Positions 6,954 through 16,023 are shown, counted from the stretch's first letter. The stretch is DNA of 64,000 nucleotides from JASHPR01 sp963749145 (GCA_963749145.1 CAVVLN010000001.1:1302001-1366000), one strand, 5' to 3'. Numbers and translations are program-made. The notes: generated by a model from the letters alone, not told the origin.

Positions 6954-9900
6954 CTTCGGCCAGCTCACGCCAGCTGGCCTGCGCCCCCTCCTGCGTCGCC
7001 TCGGCGAACCGCGCTTCGCCGAGGCGATGCCGTGTGGCCTGTTCGATCCGGGCCACATCCGGTTGCGACCGGTCCGGCAATCCGCGCACGCTCGCACTTG
7101 CCGCGAGCAGCCGCGCGGCCTGCTGGTACCGTTCGCCACGCAGCGCCAGGTCCGCGACCCCGACGAGTACCCGCGCGATCAGGGGCGCAAGCCCCGCCTC
7201 CGACGCGGCCTGAAATGCCGCGACACGGTGCTCGCGGGCCTCGCCGAGGCTGCCGGCGAGGTAACCCAGCAGGTCGTGTGTCACCGCGCGGATGTTCGCC
7301 TGCTCCGCTTCGTCGCCCAGCATGGTTGTCGCGACGCCGAGTTGGCGGTATACCTGCTCGGCGTCGCCGCTCCAGCGAGCGAGTTCCGCCTTCGCCAGGG
7401 CCAGCTCGGCCAGTGCCGACGGCCAGGCGACCCGTTCCGCGTACCGCTCTGCCTCGGCCAAGGCCGCCGCGCTCGACTCCCCGTCACCCAGCCGCCAGTA
7501 CAGCTGCGCCTGCCGCGACCGTATCCGGATGACATCCTCGATAGCACCGACTTCGGTGACGACCACGACCGCCTGTTCGTAGAGCTCGCACGCCCCGGCG
7601 AACTCGCCGCGCGTGGAGATTCGGTCGGCCAGCTCGGTCAGGGCGAACGAAATCCCCCACCGCTCGCCGAGCGCCCGGAACTCGGCGAGCGCCATCTCGA
7701 GATACGCGTCCGCATCCCGCCCGCCCTGGCCGAGCATGATCCGCATCTTGCCGAGTTGCAGCCGGGCCAGTGCGCGTACCCACGGGTCCTCATCGTCCAG
7801 CAGCGGTTCGAACGCGGGCAAGAACGCGTCCGGCCCCTGCAACATGCGCTCCAGCGCGGCGACGAACCCCAGCGCGGGGTTACGGCGCTGACTGCGCTGG
7901 GTGAACCGGTATGCCTTGTGGATCCACTCCTCCGCTTGGTACTGGTCACCCGGACCGTCGGTCATGAACATCACGACAAGCGCGTACACCCAGGCCCGGA
8001 TCTCATCGCTCACCTCGCCGGGAATGGTGGTGGCCGCGGTGAGCAGCTCGATGCCCTCGGCCTTGTGCCCGCCGAGCCACCAGTACCAGCCGGCGCCCGC
8101 CGCGAGCCGCATCGCCCCGCGCGCCTCGCCGGCGCCGAGCGCACCGCGCATCGCAGAACTGATGTTGTCGTGCTCGGCCTCGAGCGTGGCGAGCCACTCC
8201 AACTGCTCGCCGCGGCGCAGATGCGGCTCCGCGGTCTCGGCGAGTCCGGTGAAGTAGGCGAGATGCGCATGGCGCGCCAGGTCCGATTCCCCCGTCTCCG
8301 CGAGCCGGTCCCGGGCGTATTCCCTGATCGTGTCGAGCATCCGGTAGCGCGGTGCGCCGTCCGGCTCGTTGAGCAGCAGCGATTTCTCGGTCAGCGCGGT
8401 CAGCAACTCGAGCACTTCCCCCCGCTCGACCGAATCACCGCCGCAGACCCGCTCGGCCGCGTCCAGGCTCGCCCCGCCGGCGAACACCGCGAGCCTGCGC
8501 AGGACCATCCGTTCGGCGCCGGTGAGCAGGTCCCAGCTCCAGTCGACCACCGCGCGCAGCGTCCGGTGCTGGGGCAGCGCGGTACGGCTGCCGCCGGTCA
8601 GCAGGCGGAACCGGTCGTCGAGCCGGCTGGCGAGCTGATCGAGGGACATGGTGCGCAATCTGGCCGCGGCGAGTTCGATCGCCAGCGGCATCCCGTCCAG
8701 CGCCCGGCAGACGCGCGCCATGTTCGACAGCGTGCGGGCGTCGGCCGCGAGATCCTTGCGCACCGCGCTGGCCCGGTCCTGCAACAGCTGAACGGCGGGG
8801 GACGACTCGATCTCGCCGGGGTCCGCGTCCTCGGCCGGCAGCGCCAGCGGCTCGACCTGCCACAGCGCCTCACCCGTGATGCCGAGCGGTTCCCTGCTCG
8901 TCGCCAGGATCCGCAGCCGCTGGCACTCCCCGAGCACCCGGTGGGCGAACGCCGCCGCCGACTCGATGACGTGCTCGCAGTTGTCCAGAATCAAGAGCGT
9001 TTCGCGCTCGCGGATCGCGGCGATGAGCCGGTCCGCCGGTTCCGCGTTCGGTGTGCCGCCGAGCAGCGCATCCCGGAGCCCGAGCGCGGCGAGCGTCGAT
9101 TGCGCCACGTCACCGTCCGCGCCGATCGACGCCAGTTCCACCAGCCAGGCCCCGTCCGGTAGATCGCCGAGCAGCGTGCGTGCGGTTTCCGTGGCCAGCC
9201 TGGTCTTCCCTGCGCCGCCCGGCCCGATCAGGGTGGTGAGCCGATGTCCGGCGATGAGTTCGCGGACCGCGGCGACATCAGCGTCCTTGCCGACGAAGCT
9301 GGTCAGCTCGGCGCGCACGTTGGTCTTCCGGTTTTCCTCCCGCCGCCGGAGCTCGCCCCGCAGCAGCGCGACGTGCAATGCGGACAGCTCTGGTGAGGGG
9401 TCGACGCCCAGCGCGTCCGCCAGGGCTTCTCTCGTGCGCTGGTACACGAGCAGCGCCTCGGCATCGCGACCGGTCGCGACGAGGGCACGCATCAGCGCAG
9501 CGACAAGCCGTTCTCGCAGCGGATGCGCGGCCACCACGTCGGTCAGTTCCGTGACCAGCTCGCCGCCATGGCCGAGGCTGATCTCCGCATCGAACCGATC
9601 CTCCATGGCCGTCAGGCGTAGTCCCTCGAGCCGGGTGACCGCCGCGTCAAACGCGGCACTATCCGGCAATCCGACTTCCTGCATGGCCGCACCGCGCCAC
9701 AATGCGAGGGCCTCGCGCAGCAGCCCTATCCGCCGCGGATCCTCGTCATGGCGGGCCTGGCCGACGAGGCGTTCGAACCGCACGGCGTCGACAGCGTCGG
9801 GTTCAACCGTCAACCGGTAGCCGTCCGTCAGCCCCTCGACCAACCCTTCCGGCAGCGCCTTCCGCAGCCGGGAAACCAGGCGTTGCAGGGCATTCGCCGC

Positions 9901-10074
9901 GTCGGCGGGCGGGCGCTCACCCCAGATCCAGTCGACGAGCGTCGCCTTCGGGACTGCGCGACCTGGTTCGAGCGCGAGGGCGATCAACAGCGCGCGCAAC
10001 CGGGCGCCCGGCACGTCGGCGAGGACGCCGTCGTCCGTGCGAACCTCGAATGATCCAAGCATCCCGATCTGCAC
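6937..10074 (-). CDS. AfsR/SARP-type regulator: OmpR-like HTH + BTAD + NB-ARC ATPase + TPR
   Basis: A 1045-residue regulator. Residues about 1-90 form the winged-helix Trans_reg_C domain (GMLGSFEVRTDDG, then ALQRLVSRLRKALP). BTAD follows (about 95-240, with LRERLVAALMRALVATGR). The NB-ARC ATPase has Walker A TLIGPGGAGKTRLATE, Walker B TLLILDNCEHV and the sensor LATSREPLGI. The last 400 residues are TPR-like repeats. SARPs bind 11-bp direct repeats, and such repeats lie before drrA, so it probably controls drrAB. It faces drrB tail to tail with a 17-base overlap. ATG 10074 is used; a second ATG lies four codons in. An overlapping 711-codon plus-strand frame is a high-GC shadow. Confidence 0.9.
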   Translation of the reverse strand: MQIGMLGSFEVRTDDGVLADVPGARLRALLIALALEPGRAVPKATLVDWIWGERPPADAANALQRLVSRLRKALPEGLVEGLTDGYRLTVEPDAVDAVRFERLVGQARHDEDPRRIGLLREALALWRGAAMQEVGLPDSAAFDAAVTRLEGLRLTAMEDRFDAEISLGHGGELVTELTDVVAAHPLRERLVAALMRALVATGRDAEALLVYQRTREALADALGVDPSPELSALHVALLRGELRRREENRKTNVRAELTSFVGKDADVAAVRELIAGHRLTTLIGPGGAGKTRLATETARTLLGDLPDGAWLVELASIGADGDVAQSTLAALGLRDALLGGTPNAEPADRLIAAIRERETLLILDNCEHVIESAAAFAHRVLGECQRLRILATSREPLGITGEALWQVEPLALPAEDADPGEIESSPAVQLLQDRASAVRKDLAADARTLSNMARVCRALDGMPLAIELAAARLRTMSLDQLASRLDDRFRLLTGGSRTALPQHRTLRAVVDWSWDLLTGAERMVLRRLAVFAGGASLDAAERVCGGDSVERGEVLELLTALTEKSLLLNEPDGAPRYRMLDTIREYARDRLAETGESDLARHAHLAYFTGLAETAEPHLRRGEQLEWLATLEAEHDNISSAMRGALGAGEARGAMRLAAGAGWYWWLGGHKAEGIELLTAATTIPGEVSDEIRAWVYALVVMFMTDGPGDQYQAEEWIHKAYRFTQRSQRRNPALGFVAALERMLQGPDAFLPAFEPLLDDEDPWVRALARLQLGKMRIMLGQGGRDADAYLEMALAEFRALGERWGISFALTELADRISTRGEFAGACELYEQAVVVVTEVGAIEDVIRIRSRQAQLYWRLGDGESSAAALAEAERYAERVAWPSALAELALAKAELARWSGDAEQVYRQLGVATTMLGDEAEQANIRAVTHDLLGYLAGSLGEAREHRVAAFQAASEAGLAPLIARVLVGVADLALRGERYQQAARLLAASASVRGLPDRSQPDVARIEQATRHRLGEARFAEATQEGAQASWRELAEATLAG

Positions 10075-10180
10075 CTAGCTGATTTTGCCATGGGCGAACG
10101 GCAGGCCTCCGACTGGTGACGCGGCGCAAACAGTTGCCGAGGCAATGGCCTCGCCCCTGACCTGCCATTAGTTCCGCGGC

Positions 10181-10206
10181 ACGGCCACTACGGATATTGG
10201 CCGTGG
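10181..10206. promoter_or_regulatory. inverted repeat in the AfsR-type / PRC-barrel divergent region
   Basis: CACGGCCA (10181-10188) and TGGCCGTG (10199-10206) are perfect 8-bp arms around the AT-richer centre CTACGGATAT. It lies about 105 bases before the AfsR-type start and 135 before the PRC-barrel start. It could be an operator for either gene; no direct evidence of the bound protein. Confidence 0.35.
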
Positions 10207-10341
10207 CCGTCGGCAGAGGGCGAGATTACACTCGGGCAGGCATGTGCAGGCCACAGCTGATCGCAAGGTACCCGCGGCCGCGACCGCGCCGTACCCGGCT
10301 CAGGAAGCCAGCGACCGCGTAGCCGGAAAGGGAAGGCAGCA

Positions 10342-11004
10342 GTGGCGAAGGAGGAGACGCAGTTCGCGATCGGGATGAGGGCGAGCTGCTCGGATGGTTC
10401 GTGTGGCGAGGTGCGCCGTCTGGTCATCGACCCAGCCGCTGAAACGGTCACCCACCTTGTCATCCAGCCGGGGCACCGGCGGGAGTCCGGCCGGCTTGTT
10501 CCGCTAGGCCTGGTCGAGACCACGGCCGGCGAAATCAGGCTGCGCTGTACGCGCGCGGAGTTCGACAACCTTGACCCCGCTGAGGAAAGCGACGTGGTGG
10601 AAGCCGCCGACAGCGGTGGCCTCGTCGGCGACGCCTTGGTATACGGCGGCGGCCGCGAGGCATACGCACCCATGGGTCCCGGCGACCTCATCGATGTCGG
10701 CCCCCAGCCGGTACGCCGGAGGGTGATCACCCAAGACGCTGTTCCATACGGTGAGATTCAGGTAAGGCCTGGTGACCGTGTCCACGCCGTCGATGGTGAG
10801 ATCGGGCGGGTGCGGGGCTTCCTCGTCGATCCCGGCGATGACCGGGTGACCCATGTGCTGCTCGGTGAAGGGCATCTGTGGGGGCGCAAGGACGTCGCCA
10901 TCCCGATCAGTGCCGTGACCGGAGTCCAGGACGGAATCCGGCTCAGCATCACCAAGCAGCAGGTCGAGAACCTGCCCCCCGTGGACATCGACCACCCCGG
11001 CTAG
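10342..11004 (+). CDS. two-repeat PRC-barrel domain protein
   Basis: A 220-residue protein with two PRC-barrel repeats. Repeat one (about residues 9-75) reads ASCSDGSCGEVRRLVIDP then THLVIQPG; repeat two (about 130-205) reads VHAVDGEIGRVRGFLVDP then THVLLGEGHLWGRKDVAIPI. PRC-barrels are small beta barrels found in RimM, in photosynthetic reaction centres and in many stress-linked actinobacterial proteins. No catalytic motif is visible. The acidic linker between repeats (residues 85-125) carries a short VVEAADSGG stretch. The GTG start is preceded by GGAAAGGGAAGG. It stands alone on the plus strand. Confidence 0.8.
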   Translation: MAKEETQFAIGMRASCSDGSCGEVRRLVIDPAAETVTHLVIQPGHRRESGRLVPLGLVETTAGEIRLRCTRAEFDNLDPAEESDVVEAADSGGLVGDALVYGGGREAYAPMGPGDLIDVGPQPVRRRVITQDAVPYGEIQVRPGDRVHAVDGEIGRVRGFLVDPGDDRVTHVLLGEGHLWGRKDVAIPISAVTGVQDGIRLSITKQQVENLPPVDIDHPG

Positions 11005-11061
11005 ACGGTCACCGGGCGGGCGGCTGTTGCCGGGAGACGGGGCGGTTGCTACCGTCCGGGG

Positions 11062-11118
11062 ATGCCCGGGCGACCGCGAGTCCTGATCGCGGGCGCCGGG
11101 ATTGGCGGGCTGATCGGG
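11062..11118 (+). pseudogene. 5' fragment of an FAD-dependent monooxygenase
   Basis: From ATG 11062 the frame reads MPGRPRVLIAGAGIGGLI, the textbook N-terminus of FAD monooxygenases with the GxGxxG dinucleotide site. Family likeness then stops at once; the frame runs on as low-sense codons into the methyltransferase start and ends at a TAA near 11217. Only about 18 codons remain, so a deletion joined the first bases of a flavoprotein gene to the promoter side of the next gene. Confidence 0.6.
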
Positions 11119-11149
11119 TACTCCGGGGTGCCTGGCAGACTACGATCTC

Positions 11150-11908
11150 ATGGCTGGTGCCTACGAGATGCTTGCCGCCGACTACGACTGGATGTTCGGC
11201 GACGACGAGCTTGCTAACGGACGCGCGATAAACCATCCGGCGACGGCCCGCTTGCTGCAGCGGATCAGCAGCACAAGTGCCGTGCTGGACGCGGCCTGCG
11301 GCACGGGTGTCGACGCGGCGGTGCTCGCGCGCCGGGGCTTCACGGTGTGCGCGGCCGACGGAAGCGAGGCCATGGTCGAGGGTGCGGCTGCCCGGTTCCG
11401 GCGAGAGGGGCTGGCGATCCCGCTCTTGCGCAGCAGCTGGGCGGATCTTCCCGCCGCCACCGGCGAACGGTTTGACGTGGTGCTGTGTGTCGGGAACTCG
11501 CTGGTCCACGCCGCCGGCCGCGACGCAATGGTCGCGGCGCTGACGGGGCTGCGGCGGCTGGCCCGCCCCGGCGGACACGTGGTGATCGATTCCCGTAACT
11601 GGGAGAAGCTCCACGCCGAGCGCCAGATCGTTCAGGTTGCCAACCGGGTGGTAACTCGCGCGGGACGACGGTGTTTCACGCTCTATGCCTGGGAGATACC
11701 GGATCGCCTCGGCGACGAGCACATCGCCCATCTGGTGTTCATCTTCGACAACGACGGCCAGATTGAGCCACATGAATACCAGATCACGTTCCGCCCCTTC
11801 ACGATCAGCGACCTGCGCGCACGGCTTGAACTCGCGGGATTGATGGAAGTCGACACTGACTTCGATGCTTCCCGTGACCGCTACTCGGTGGTCACCGTAA
11901 CGGCCTGA
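11150..11908 (+). CDS. class I SAM-dependent methyltransferase (glycine N-methyltransferase-like)
   Basis: A 252-residue methyltransferase. Motif I is AVLDAACGTGVDAAVLARRGF (residues about 43-63), with the acidic end of strand two in CAADGSEAM. Later motifs include ERFDVVLCVGNSLVHA and GGHVVIDSRNWE, an order typical of glycine/sarcosine N-methyltransferase-like enzymes. The NYD-type start AADYDWMFGDDE also fits that group. The C-terminal third (HLVFIFDNDGQIEPHEY, FRPFTISDLRARLELAG) is the beta-rich cap. It would use S-adenosylmethionine; the acceptor is uncertain. A fragment of a flavin monooxygenase lies directly upstream. Confidence 0.8.
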   Translation: MAGAYEMLAADYDWMFGDDELANGRAINHPATARLLQRISSTSAVLDAACGTGVDAAVLARRGFTVCAADGSEAMVEGAAARFRREGLAIPLLRSSWADLPAATGERFDVVLCVGNSLVHAAGRDAMVAALTGLRRLARPGGHVVIDSRNWEKLHAERQIVQVANRVVTRAGRRCFTLYAWEIPDRLGDEHIAHLVFIFDNDGQIEPHEYQITFRPFTISDLRARLELAGLMEVDTDFDASRDRYSVVTVTA

Positions 11909-11945
11909 CGGTACCGGCCAGATCCGCGTCGGCGCACCGAGCGAG

Positions 11946-12758
11946 TCAGCCCCGGGGGAGGATGAACCTGTCGACGGCGCTGGCGAAGCCCTCTTCCTCG
12001 TTGGAGGCCGTGATCCGGCGGGCGGCGCGTTGCACCTCGAGGCTGGCGTTGCCCATCGCGATGCTCAGGCCAGAGTGGGCGAACATCAGCACGTCGTTTG
12101 GCATGTCGCCGATCGTGGCGATGGCTTGCGGCGCGATCTCGTACTTCGCGGACAGGTAGCGGGCGACCGCGCCCTTGTTGGCCTCCGGGTGGGTGACATC
12201 GAGGTAGTAGGGCTGGGAACGGGCGGCCGTCACATGATCGCCGAACCGGTCGTGGGCGGCGGTGGACGCACGGGCGACCGCGTCGAGGTCGTCGCTCACG
12301 CCGACCAGTTTCGCGACGTCCTTGGTAAGCCCGTCGAAGCTGGTCATGACCTTCGGCTCGAACTGCACCGTCCAGGCTTCCCGGGCCACGTGGGAGCCCT
12401 GAGGGTCGGGCACGTACCAGTCCGCGCCGCGGTAGACCCAGGTGTCGAGGCGGAAGGACCCCATCAGATCGGCCAGGGGCACCACAAGCTCCTCAGGGAG
12501 CACACGCTGCTCGATCACCGACATGTCACGGTTTACCAGCAGCCCGCCGTTGAAGGCGGCGATCGGGGTCGTGATGTCGAGCGGCTCGATCAGCATCGAC
12601 ATGCCTCGCGGGGGTCGGCCGCTGGTGATCGCGAACAGGATCCCGGCCTCACCGAGCCTGCGCACGGCGTCGACAGCCCGGTCGGTCAGCACCTTGTCCG
12701 GCGTCACCAGCGTGCCGTCGACGTCGGCCAGAAGCAGCCGGACCGCGTCCGCAGTCAC
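11946..12758 (-). CDS. Cof-type HAD-family phosphatase
   Basis: A 270-residue HAD hydrolase of the Cof (class IIB cap) type. Motif I is LLLADVDGTLVTPDK with the nucleophile Asp and general acid Asp in DVDGT. Motif II is FAITSGRPPRGM. Motif III/IV is the NKGAVARYLSAKYEI lysine followed by ATIGDMPNDVLMFAHSGLSIAMGNA. The cap spans roughly residues 85-190. These enzymes remove phosphate from small sugar phosphates or flavin precursors. The start overlaps the stop of the upstream 6-phosphogluconolactonase gene by four bases, so the two form an operon and a sugar-phosphate substrate is likely. Confidence 0.85.
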   Translation of the reverse strand: MTADAVRLLLADVDGTLVTPDKVLTDRAVDAVRRLGEAGILFAITSGRPPRGMSMLIEPLDITTPIAAFNGGLLVNRDMSVIEQRVLPEELVVPLADLMGSFRLDTWVYRGADWYVPDPQGSHVAREAWTVQFEPKVMTSFDGLTKDVAKLVGVSDDLDAVARASTAAHDRFGDHVTAARSQPYYLDVTHPEANKGAVARYLSAKYEIAPQAIATIGDMPNDVLMFAHSGLSIAMGNASLEVQRAARRITASNEEEGFASAVDRFILPRG

Positions 12759-13459
12759 CCCTGGTCCCCGTTCCCGTGCGCGGGCGCGGCACCGCGCACC
12801 CGTTCTGCTGCCTGCGCATCAGCCAGAACCAGCGAGTGTCCGGCCTGCACCCGGCCTGCCGGGATGGAACGGTCGCCGGATAGCAGCCTGGCGAGTGGCT
12901 CCTGCTTGTCCGCGCCGGTGACCAGCCAGAGGATCCGCGCGGCCCGGGCCAGAGCCGGGTAGGTGAGCGTCATCCGCCGGTGACCCTGGTAGGGCAGGGT
13001 GACCGCGACCAGGGCGCTGGTCTCATCCAGCACCGGGTCACCTGGCACCAGGGACGCGGTATGGCCATCCGGGCCGAGGCCCAGGTGCACCAGGTCGAAC
13101 CTTGCGGGAAGCGCCGCCGCGTAGGCACGCGCCGCGGCGGCGAGGTCTTCTTCCTCCACCGGCATCGGGTGCACTGTCGCCGCGGCGGCACCGAGGCTTT
13201 CCCGCAGATGGGTCAGGTTGCGGTCGGGGTCACCGGCGGGCGCCACCCGTTCGTCCACCTGGAACAACTCGACGCTCGTCCACGGCATGTCCTCCGCCGC
13301 GAGAGCGCGGAACATCGCCCACGGCGTCCGCCCCCCGCTGACCGCGAAGCTGAACCGGCCGCCTGCCGCCACCGCCGCGCGGGCCAGGCCGGCGACGTAA
13401 CCGGCGGCGCGGGCCGCCACCGCGGCCGGATCAGGGAAGACTTCGAGATCGTGATCCAC
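12755..13459 (-). CDS. pgl: 6-phosphogluconolactonase
   Basis: A 234-residue enzyme of the glucosamine-6-phosphate isomerase/6-phosphogluconolactonase fold, second step of the oxidative pentose phosphate pathway. Motifs: FSFAVSGGRTPWAMFRAL (phosphate loop), VELFQVDERVAPAGDPDRN, and DLVHLGLGPDGHTASLVPGDPVL, the signature that marks PGL. The start is set at GTG 13459 (VDHDLEVFPDP); the open frame runs 28 codons further up, but that part is arginine-rich and lacks family likeness. It is coupled to the HAD phosphatase by a 4-base overlap. Zwf and gnd are not in the window. Confidence 0.85.
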   Translation of the reverse strand: MDHDLEVFPDPAAVAARAAGYVAGLARAAVAAGGRFSFAVSGGRTPWAMFRALAAEDMPWTSVELFQVDERVAPAGDPDRNLTHLRESLGAAAATVHPMPVEEEDLAAAARAYAAALPARFDLVHLGLGPDGHTASLVPGDPVLDETSALVAVTLPYQGHRRMTLTYPALARAARILWLVTGADKQEPLARLLSGDRSIPAGRVQAGHSLVLADAQAAERVRGAAPAHGNGDQG

Positions 13460-13598
13460 CGTGTCAGGCCTTCCTGTCGAACCGCGAGCACGCCGCCGGG
13501 CCGATGCTATCGCCGAGCGGTGTCTACGGGCATTCCGGCTCACCTTCCGGTGGTCCTGAGCGAATGGCGGCGGCGGACTGGCGTGCCGTCGACGAGTC

Positions 13599-13700
13599 GT
13601 GGCTAAGCTCCGGCTCGGTCACCGGCTGGCAGCACAGGACACTTACGCGGTGCTGGTCGTGGTCCAGGGGATGGACGCGGCTGGCAAGGACAGTGCTGCA
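13599..13700 (+). pseudogene. polyphosphate kinase 2 fragment
   Basis: In one frame the DNA reads VAKLRLGHRLAAQDTYAVLV followed by VVQGMDAAGKDSAA. This is the start of the PPK2 core with its Walker A (MDAAGKDS). After base 13700 the likeness stops and the frame runs into the convergent DUF2891 gene. Nothing of the lid or Walker B remains, so it is a dead remnant of about 34 codons. Confidence 0.65.
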
Positions 13701-13741
13701 GGCGCGAGCCGAGCTCGAGGCCGAGGCAGCACCAGAAGCGC

Positions 13742-14806
13742 TCAGCTGAGTGCCAGCACCGCGTAGACGGCCAGCCAGTGTTCCACCATATAGTCGTCGC
13801 CGATGACGTGCGGCAGGGCTGCGTCCAGGTGTGTGCGCGCCGCAGCGAGCGCCGGCCCGATCCTCGCGTCGCCGGCCGGCATGGCCTCCGCGATCCGTCG
13901 CCAGCAGTAGGCCCGGCTCGCGTTGAGCCCATGCAGGTGGGCGATCTGCCCGTCGCTGGCGTCGGACACGACGGCGGGAGTGAACAGCGTGGCTGGCTCG
14001 CCGTCGGCGATCCCCGGCCAGAAAGCGGTCAGCCAGGCGGCGAACTCCGGCTGCGCGAGCAGCCTGCTCATCAGCTCTGCCTCGGTCAGCGCGGGAGACA
14101 GGAAGTCGTGGCCTGACGGCTCGTAGCTGCCCGGATAATCTGCGTCGTCCGCGAACCAGCCGAGTGCCTTGGCCTCGATCGCTACGGCAAGGTCCGGCCG
14201 GCCTGCCTGCGCCCGCCTGGCCGCGAACGGCAGAGCGACCGACAGGCCGAACGCGCTGTTGGAGTGCACGCCGTGCCGGACCGGATAGGTGGCCTTGGGC
14301 AGCCATTCCAGGAAGCCATCGGTCAGCGCCTCGGCGAGCGGCGCGATCGCGGTCAGCCAGCGGCGCGACTGGGCATCACCGAGGATGGCGATCTCGTGTA
14401 CCAGCGCGAGCGCCCAGGCCCAGCCGTATGGTCGCTCGTGCCGCCCGTCGACGCCGGCCACGAAGCTGGCCTCCGCCGCCAGCTTGTCCGCGGTGAACTG
14501 GGCGTCCAGCAGCTCCCTGATCTCGCCGGCCGGCACCGAGCCGCCAGCCAGCCGCAGTAGCCGGACGAGCAGCCAGTGCATCTCGACGCAGGAGTGCCAG
14601 TCCAGGCTGCCGTAGAACACCGGCGTCCGCTCGGCGGGCCGGGCCGGGAAGTCGCCAGGCCCCGACATCAGGTGGCTAAGCAGCGATGGGAACTCCCTGC
14701 GAATGTTGGTGACCGCCACCTCGGCATAGGCGGCCGCCTGCTGGTGCAGGATGTCCAGGCACTCCGCCGCGACCGCACCGGCCGGGCCGATACCGCTGTC
14801 ACGCAC
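13742..14806 (-). CDS. DUF2891 family protein
   Basis: A 354-residue protein matching the DUF2891 pattern: IRREFPSLLSHLMSGPGD, then PVFYGSLDWHSCVEMHWLL, a mid segment ERPYGWAWALALVHEIA, and a repeated-helix C-terminal half with FLSPALTEAEL and HLHGLNASRAYCWRRIA. The all-helical (alpha/alpha) pattern with conserved His, Trp and Asp in FYGSLDWHSC suggests an enzyme of glycan-like type, but no function is established. No signal peptide. The GTG start is preceded by no clear ribosome site. It is convergent with the PPK2 remnant. Confidence 0.75.
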   Translation of the reverse strand: MRDSGIGPAGAVAAECLDILHQQAAAYAEVAVTNIRREFPSLLSHLMSGPGDFPARPAERTPVFYGSLDWHSCVEMHWLLVRLLRLAGGSVPAGEIRELLDAQFTADKLAAEASFVAGVDGRHERPYGWAWALALVHEIAILGDAQSRRWLTAIAPLAEALTDGFLEWLPKATYPVRHGVHSNSAFGLSVALPFAARRAQAGRPDLAVAIEAKALGWFADDADYPGSYEPSGHDFLSPALTEAELMSRLLAQPEFAAWLTAFWPGIADGEPATLFTPAVVSDASDGQIAHLHGLNASRAYCWRRIAEAMPAGDARIGPALAAARTHLDAALPHVIGDDYMVEHWLAVYAVLALS

Positions 14807-14912
14807 GGGAGCAGCCTACGCGCTCCGACATGGCGTACCGCTCCGTCCTGGGCCTGCCATCTGGCGGCGCTGGTCGCGAGGTCCGGCCGGGCGCTCCAGA
14901 TCGTCGAGCTGG

Positions 14913-15206
14913 TCAAGCCCTCGGCTGGTGGTAGATGTCGCTGCGGTGATCGACGTCGAGGGCGTGGACGATTCGGGAGGCTTCGTCGATGCGGTACACG
15001 ATCCGGTAGGTGCCGCGCCGGGCGCCGTGACCGCCGGCCAGCGGGCCGAACAGCGGCTGGTCGGCACGCAGCGGATTGACAGCGAGCGCGGCCTCACAGA
15101 ACTCAAGGACCGCGGCGGCGACGGATTCGGGCAGCCGCCCGCAGATGGCCCGCCGCGCGGCGGGCTGGAAGCGGATGTCGTACCGCTCCCCCGGCAGGAC
15201 GCTCAC
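14913..15206 (-). CDS. RelE/ParE-family toxin, orphan
   Basis: A 97-residue RelE/ParE-superfamily protein: YDIRFQPAARRAICGRLPES at the start, a central helix, FGPLAGGHGARRGTYRIVYR, and a final strand VHALDVDHRSDIYH. The basic GxYRIVYRID and HRSDIYH parts are where RelE toxins contact the ribosome and mRNA. The GTG start overlaps a TGA ending an upstream frame that has no start codon and reads DLATVRQDLARRRTTGR at its end; this resembles the tail of an antitoxin gene that has lost its front. So the toxin appears to have no intact partner in cis. Confidence 0.8.
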   Translation of the reverse strand: MSVLPGERYDIRFQPAARRAICGRLPESVAAAVLEFCEAALAVNPLRADQPLFGPLAGGHGARRGTYRIVYRIDEASRIVHALDVDHRSDIYHQPRA

Positions 15207-15270
15207 CGGCCAGTGGTGCGGCGCCTGGCCAGGTCCTGGCGGACGGTCGCCAGGTCCGCGCCCGGTCCGC
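15203..15270 (-). pseudogene. possible 3' remnant of an antitoxin gene
   Basis: The frame ends GADLATVRQDLARRRTTGR with its TGA overlapping the GTG of the RelE-like toxin, the usual arrangement of antitoxin-toxin pairs. No in-frame ATG, GTG or TTG occurs between here and the GAP-family gene at 15361. It is read as the last 15-20 codons of a lost antitoxin; the sequence is too short to name a family. Confidence 0.35.
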
Positions 15271-15360
15271 TGCGGGCCGGTGCCGGCGAAACCCGACGGC
15301 GATCAGCGCGCCGGCGACCGGCCCCACCAGCTTCGCACCCCTGGAGGAAGGTCTTGCATC

Positions 15361-16023
15361 TCAGCTGCTCACGATGCCGATAACGCCGTCGATGATGAGG
15401 TAGACGCCGACCGCGACGGACGCGATCGCAAAGATCGCGGGGCCGGCATGTACGAGACGGTCCCTCAGGGCGGACAAGTGAGCTTCGGCCTCCCCGGGAC
15501 GCCGGGCGAAGTACAAGAAGATCAGGGCAACGGTGGCCGTCGAGAGGATGGCGAACGCCAAGAAGGCGACCACGACGATGAGAAACGCCGAATGGTGACG
15601 CGCCAGAAGCACCGCGGCGGCGGCGGTGAGTGTCCACGGCTGCTCCAGGACCCCGACGGCGGCTGCTTCCCAGGGATGGAGCTGCTTCAGGCGGGCAGTG
15701 AACTTCTTGGTGACCCCTGAGCCGGTTCTGGGCTGATCCCGGCGTCTCCATTCCCTCGCGGCCGCAACGGCAAGGGCAGCACCGAGCAGGATCTCGATGA
15801 CCTTCACCGCGGTGCTGCCGCTGCCATACCGAAGCATGCGGGTTCCCCCGACCGCATAGCTCACGGCGAATACGATGATCAGCGAGACGCTCCACCCGAT
15901 CAAGAAGGCAGCCGCGTTGACGCGTGCCCTGGTCGTGGCGAGCAACAAGATGAACACGGCGATCGTGCTCGGGGAAATGCTCGCTACCAGGCCGAGCAGC
16001 GCGATGGTGATCACCAGGCTCAC
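15361..16023 (-). CDS. GAP (Sap) family multi-pass membrane protein
   Basis: A 220-residue integral membrane protein with six hydrophobic segments: ITIALLGLVASISPSTIAVF, AAFLIGWSVSLIIVFAVSYA, VIEILLGAALAVAAA, AAAVGVLEQPWTLTAAAAVLL, FLIVVVAFLAFAILSTATVA, and PAIFAIASVAVGVYLIIDGV. The layout matches the GAP/Sap family known from mycobacteria, where a member helps move a peptidoglycolipid or sulfolipid-1 through the membrane. The cytoplasmic loop after segment three is basic (REWRRRDQPRTGSGVTKKF). No lipid biosynthesis genes are near, so the cargo is unknown. Confidence 0.8.
   Translation of the reverse strand: MSLVITIALLGLVASISPSTIAVFILLLATTRARVNAAAFLIGWSVSLIIVFAVSYAVGGTRMLRYGSGSTAVKVIEILLGAALAVAAAREWRRRDQPRTGSGVTKKFTARLKQLHPWEAAAVGVLEQPWTLTAAAAVLLARHHSAFLIVVVAFLAFAILSTATVALIFLYFARRPGEAEAHLSALRDRLVHAGPAIFAIASVAVGVYLIIDGVIGIVSS

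Noticed and set aside
7027..9162. A 711-codon open frame on the plus strand
   Set aside because: Fully antisense to the AfsR-type regulator, which has clear domains; no motif on this strand.
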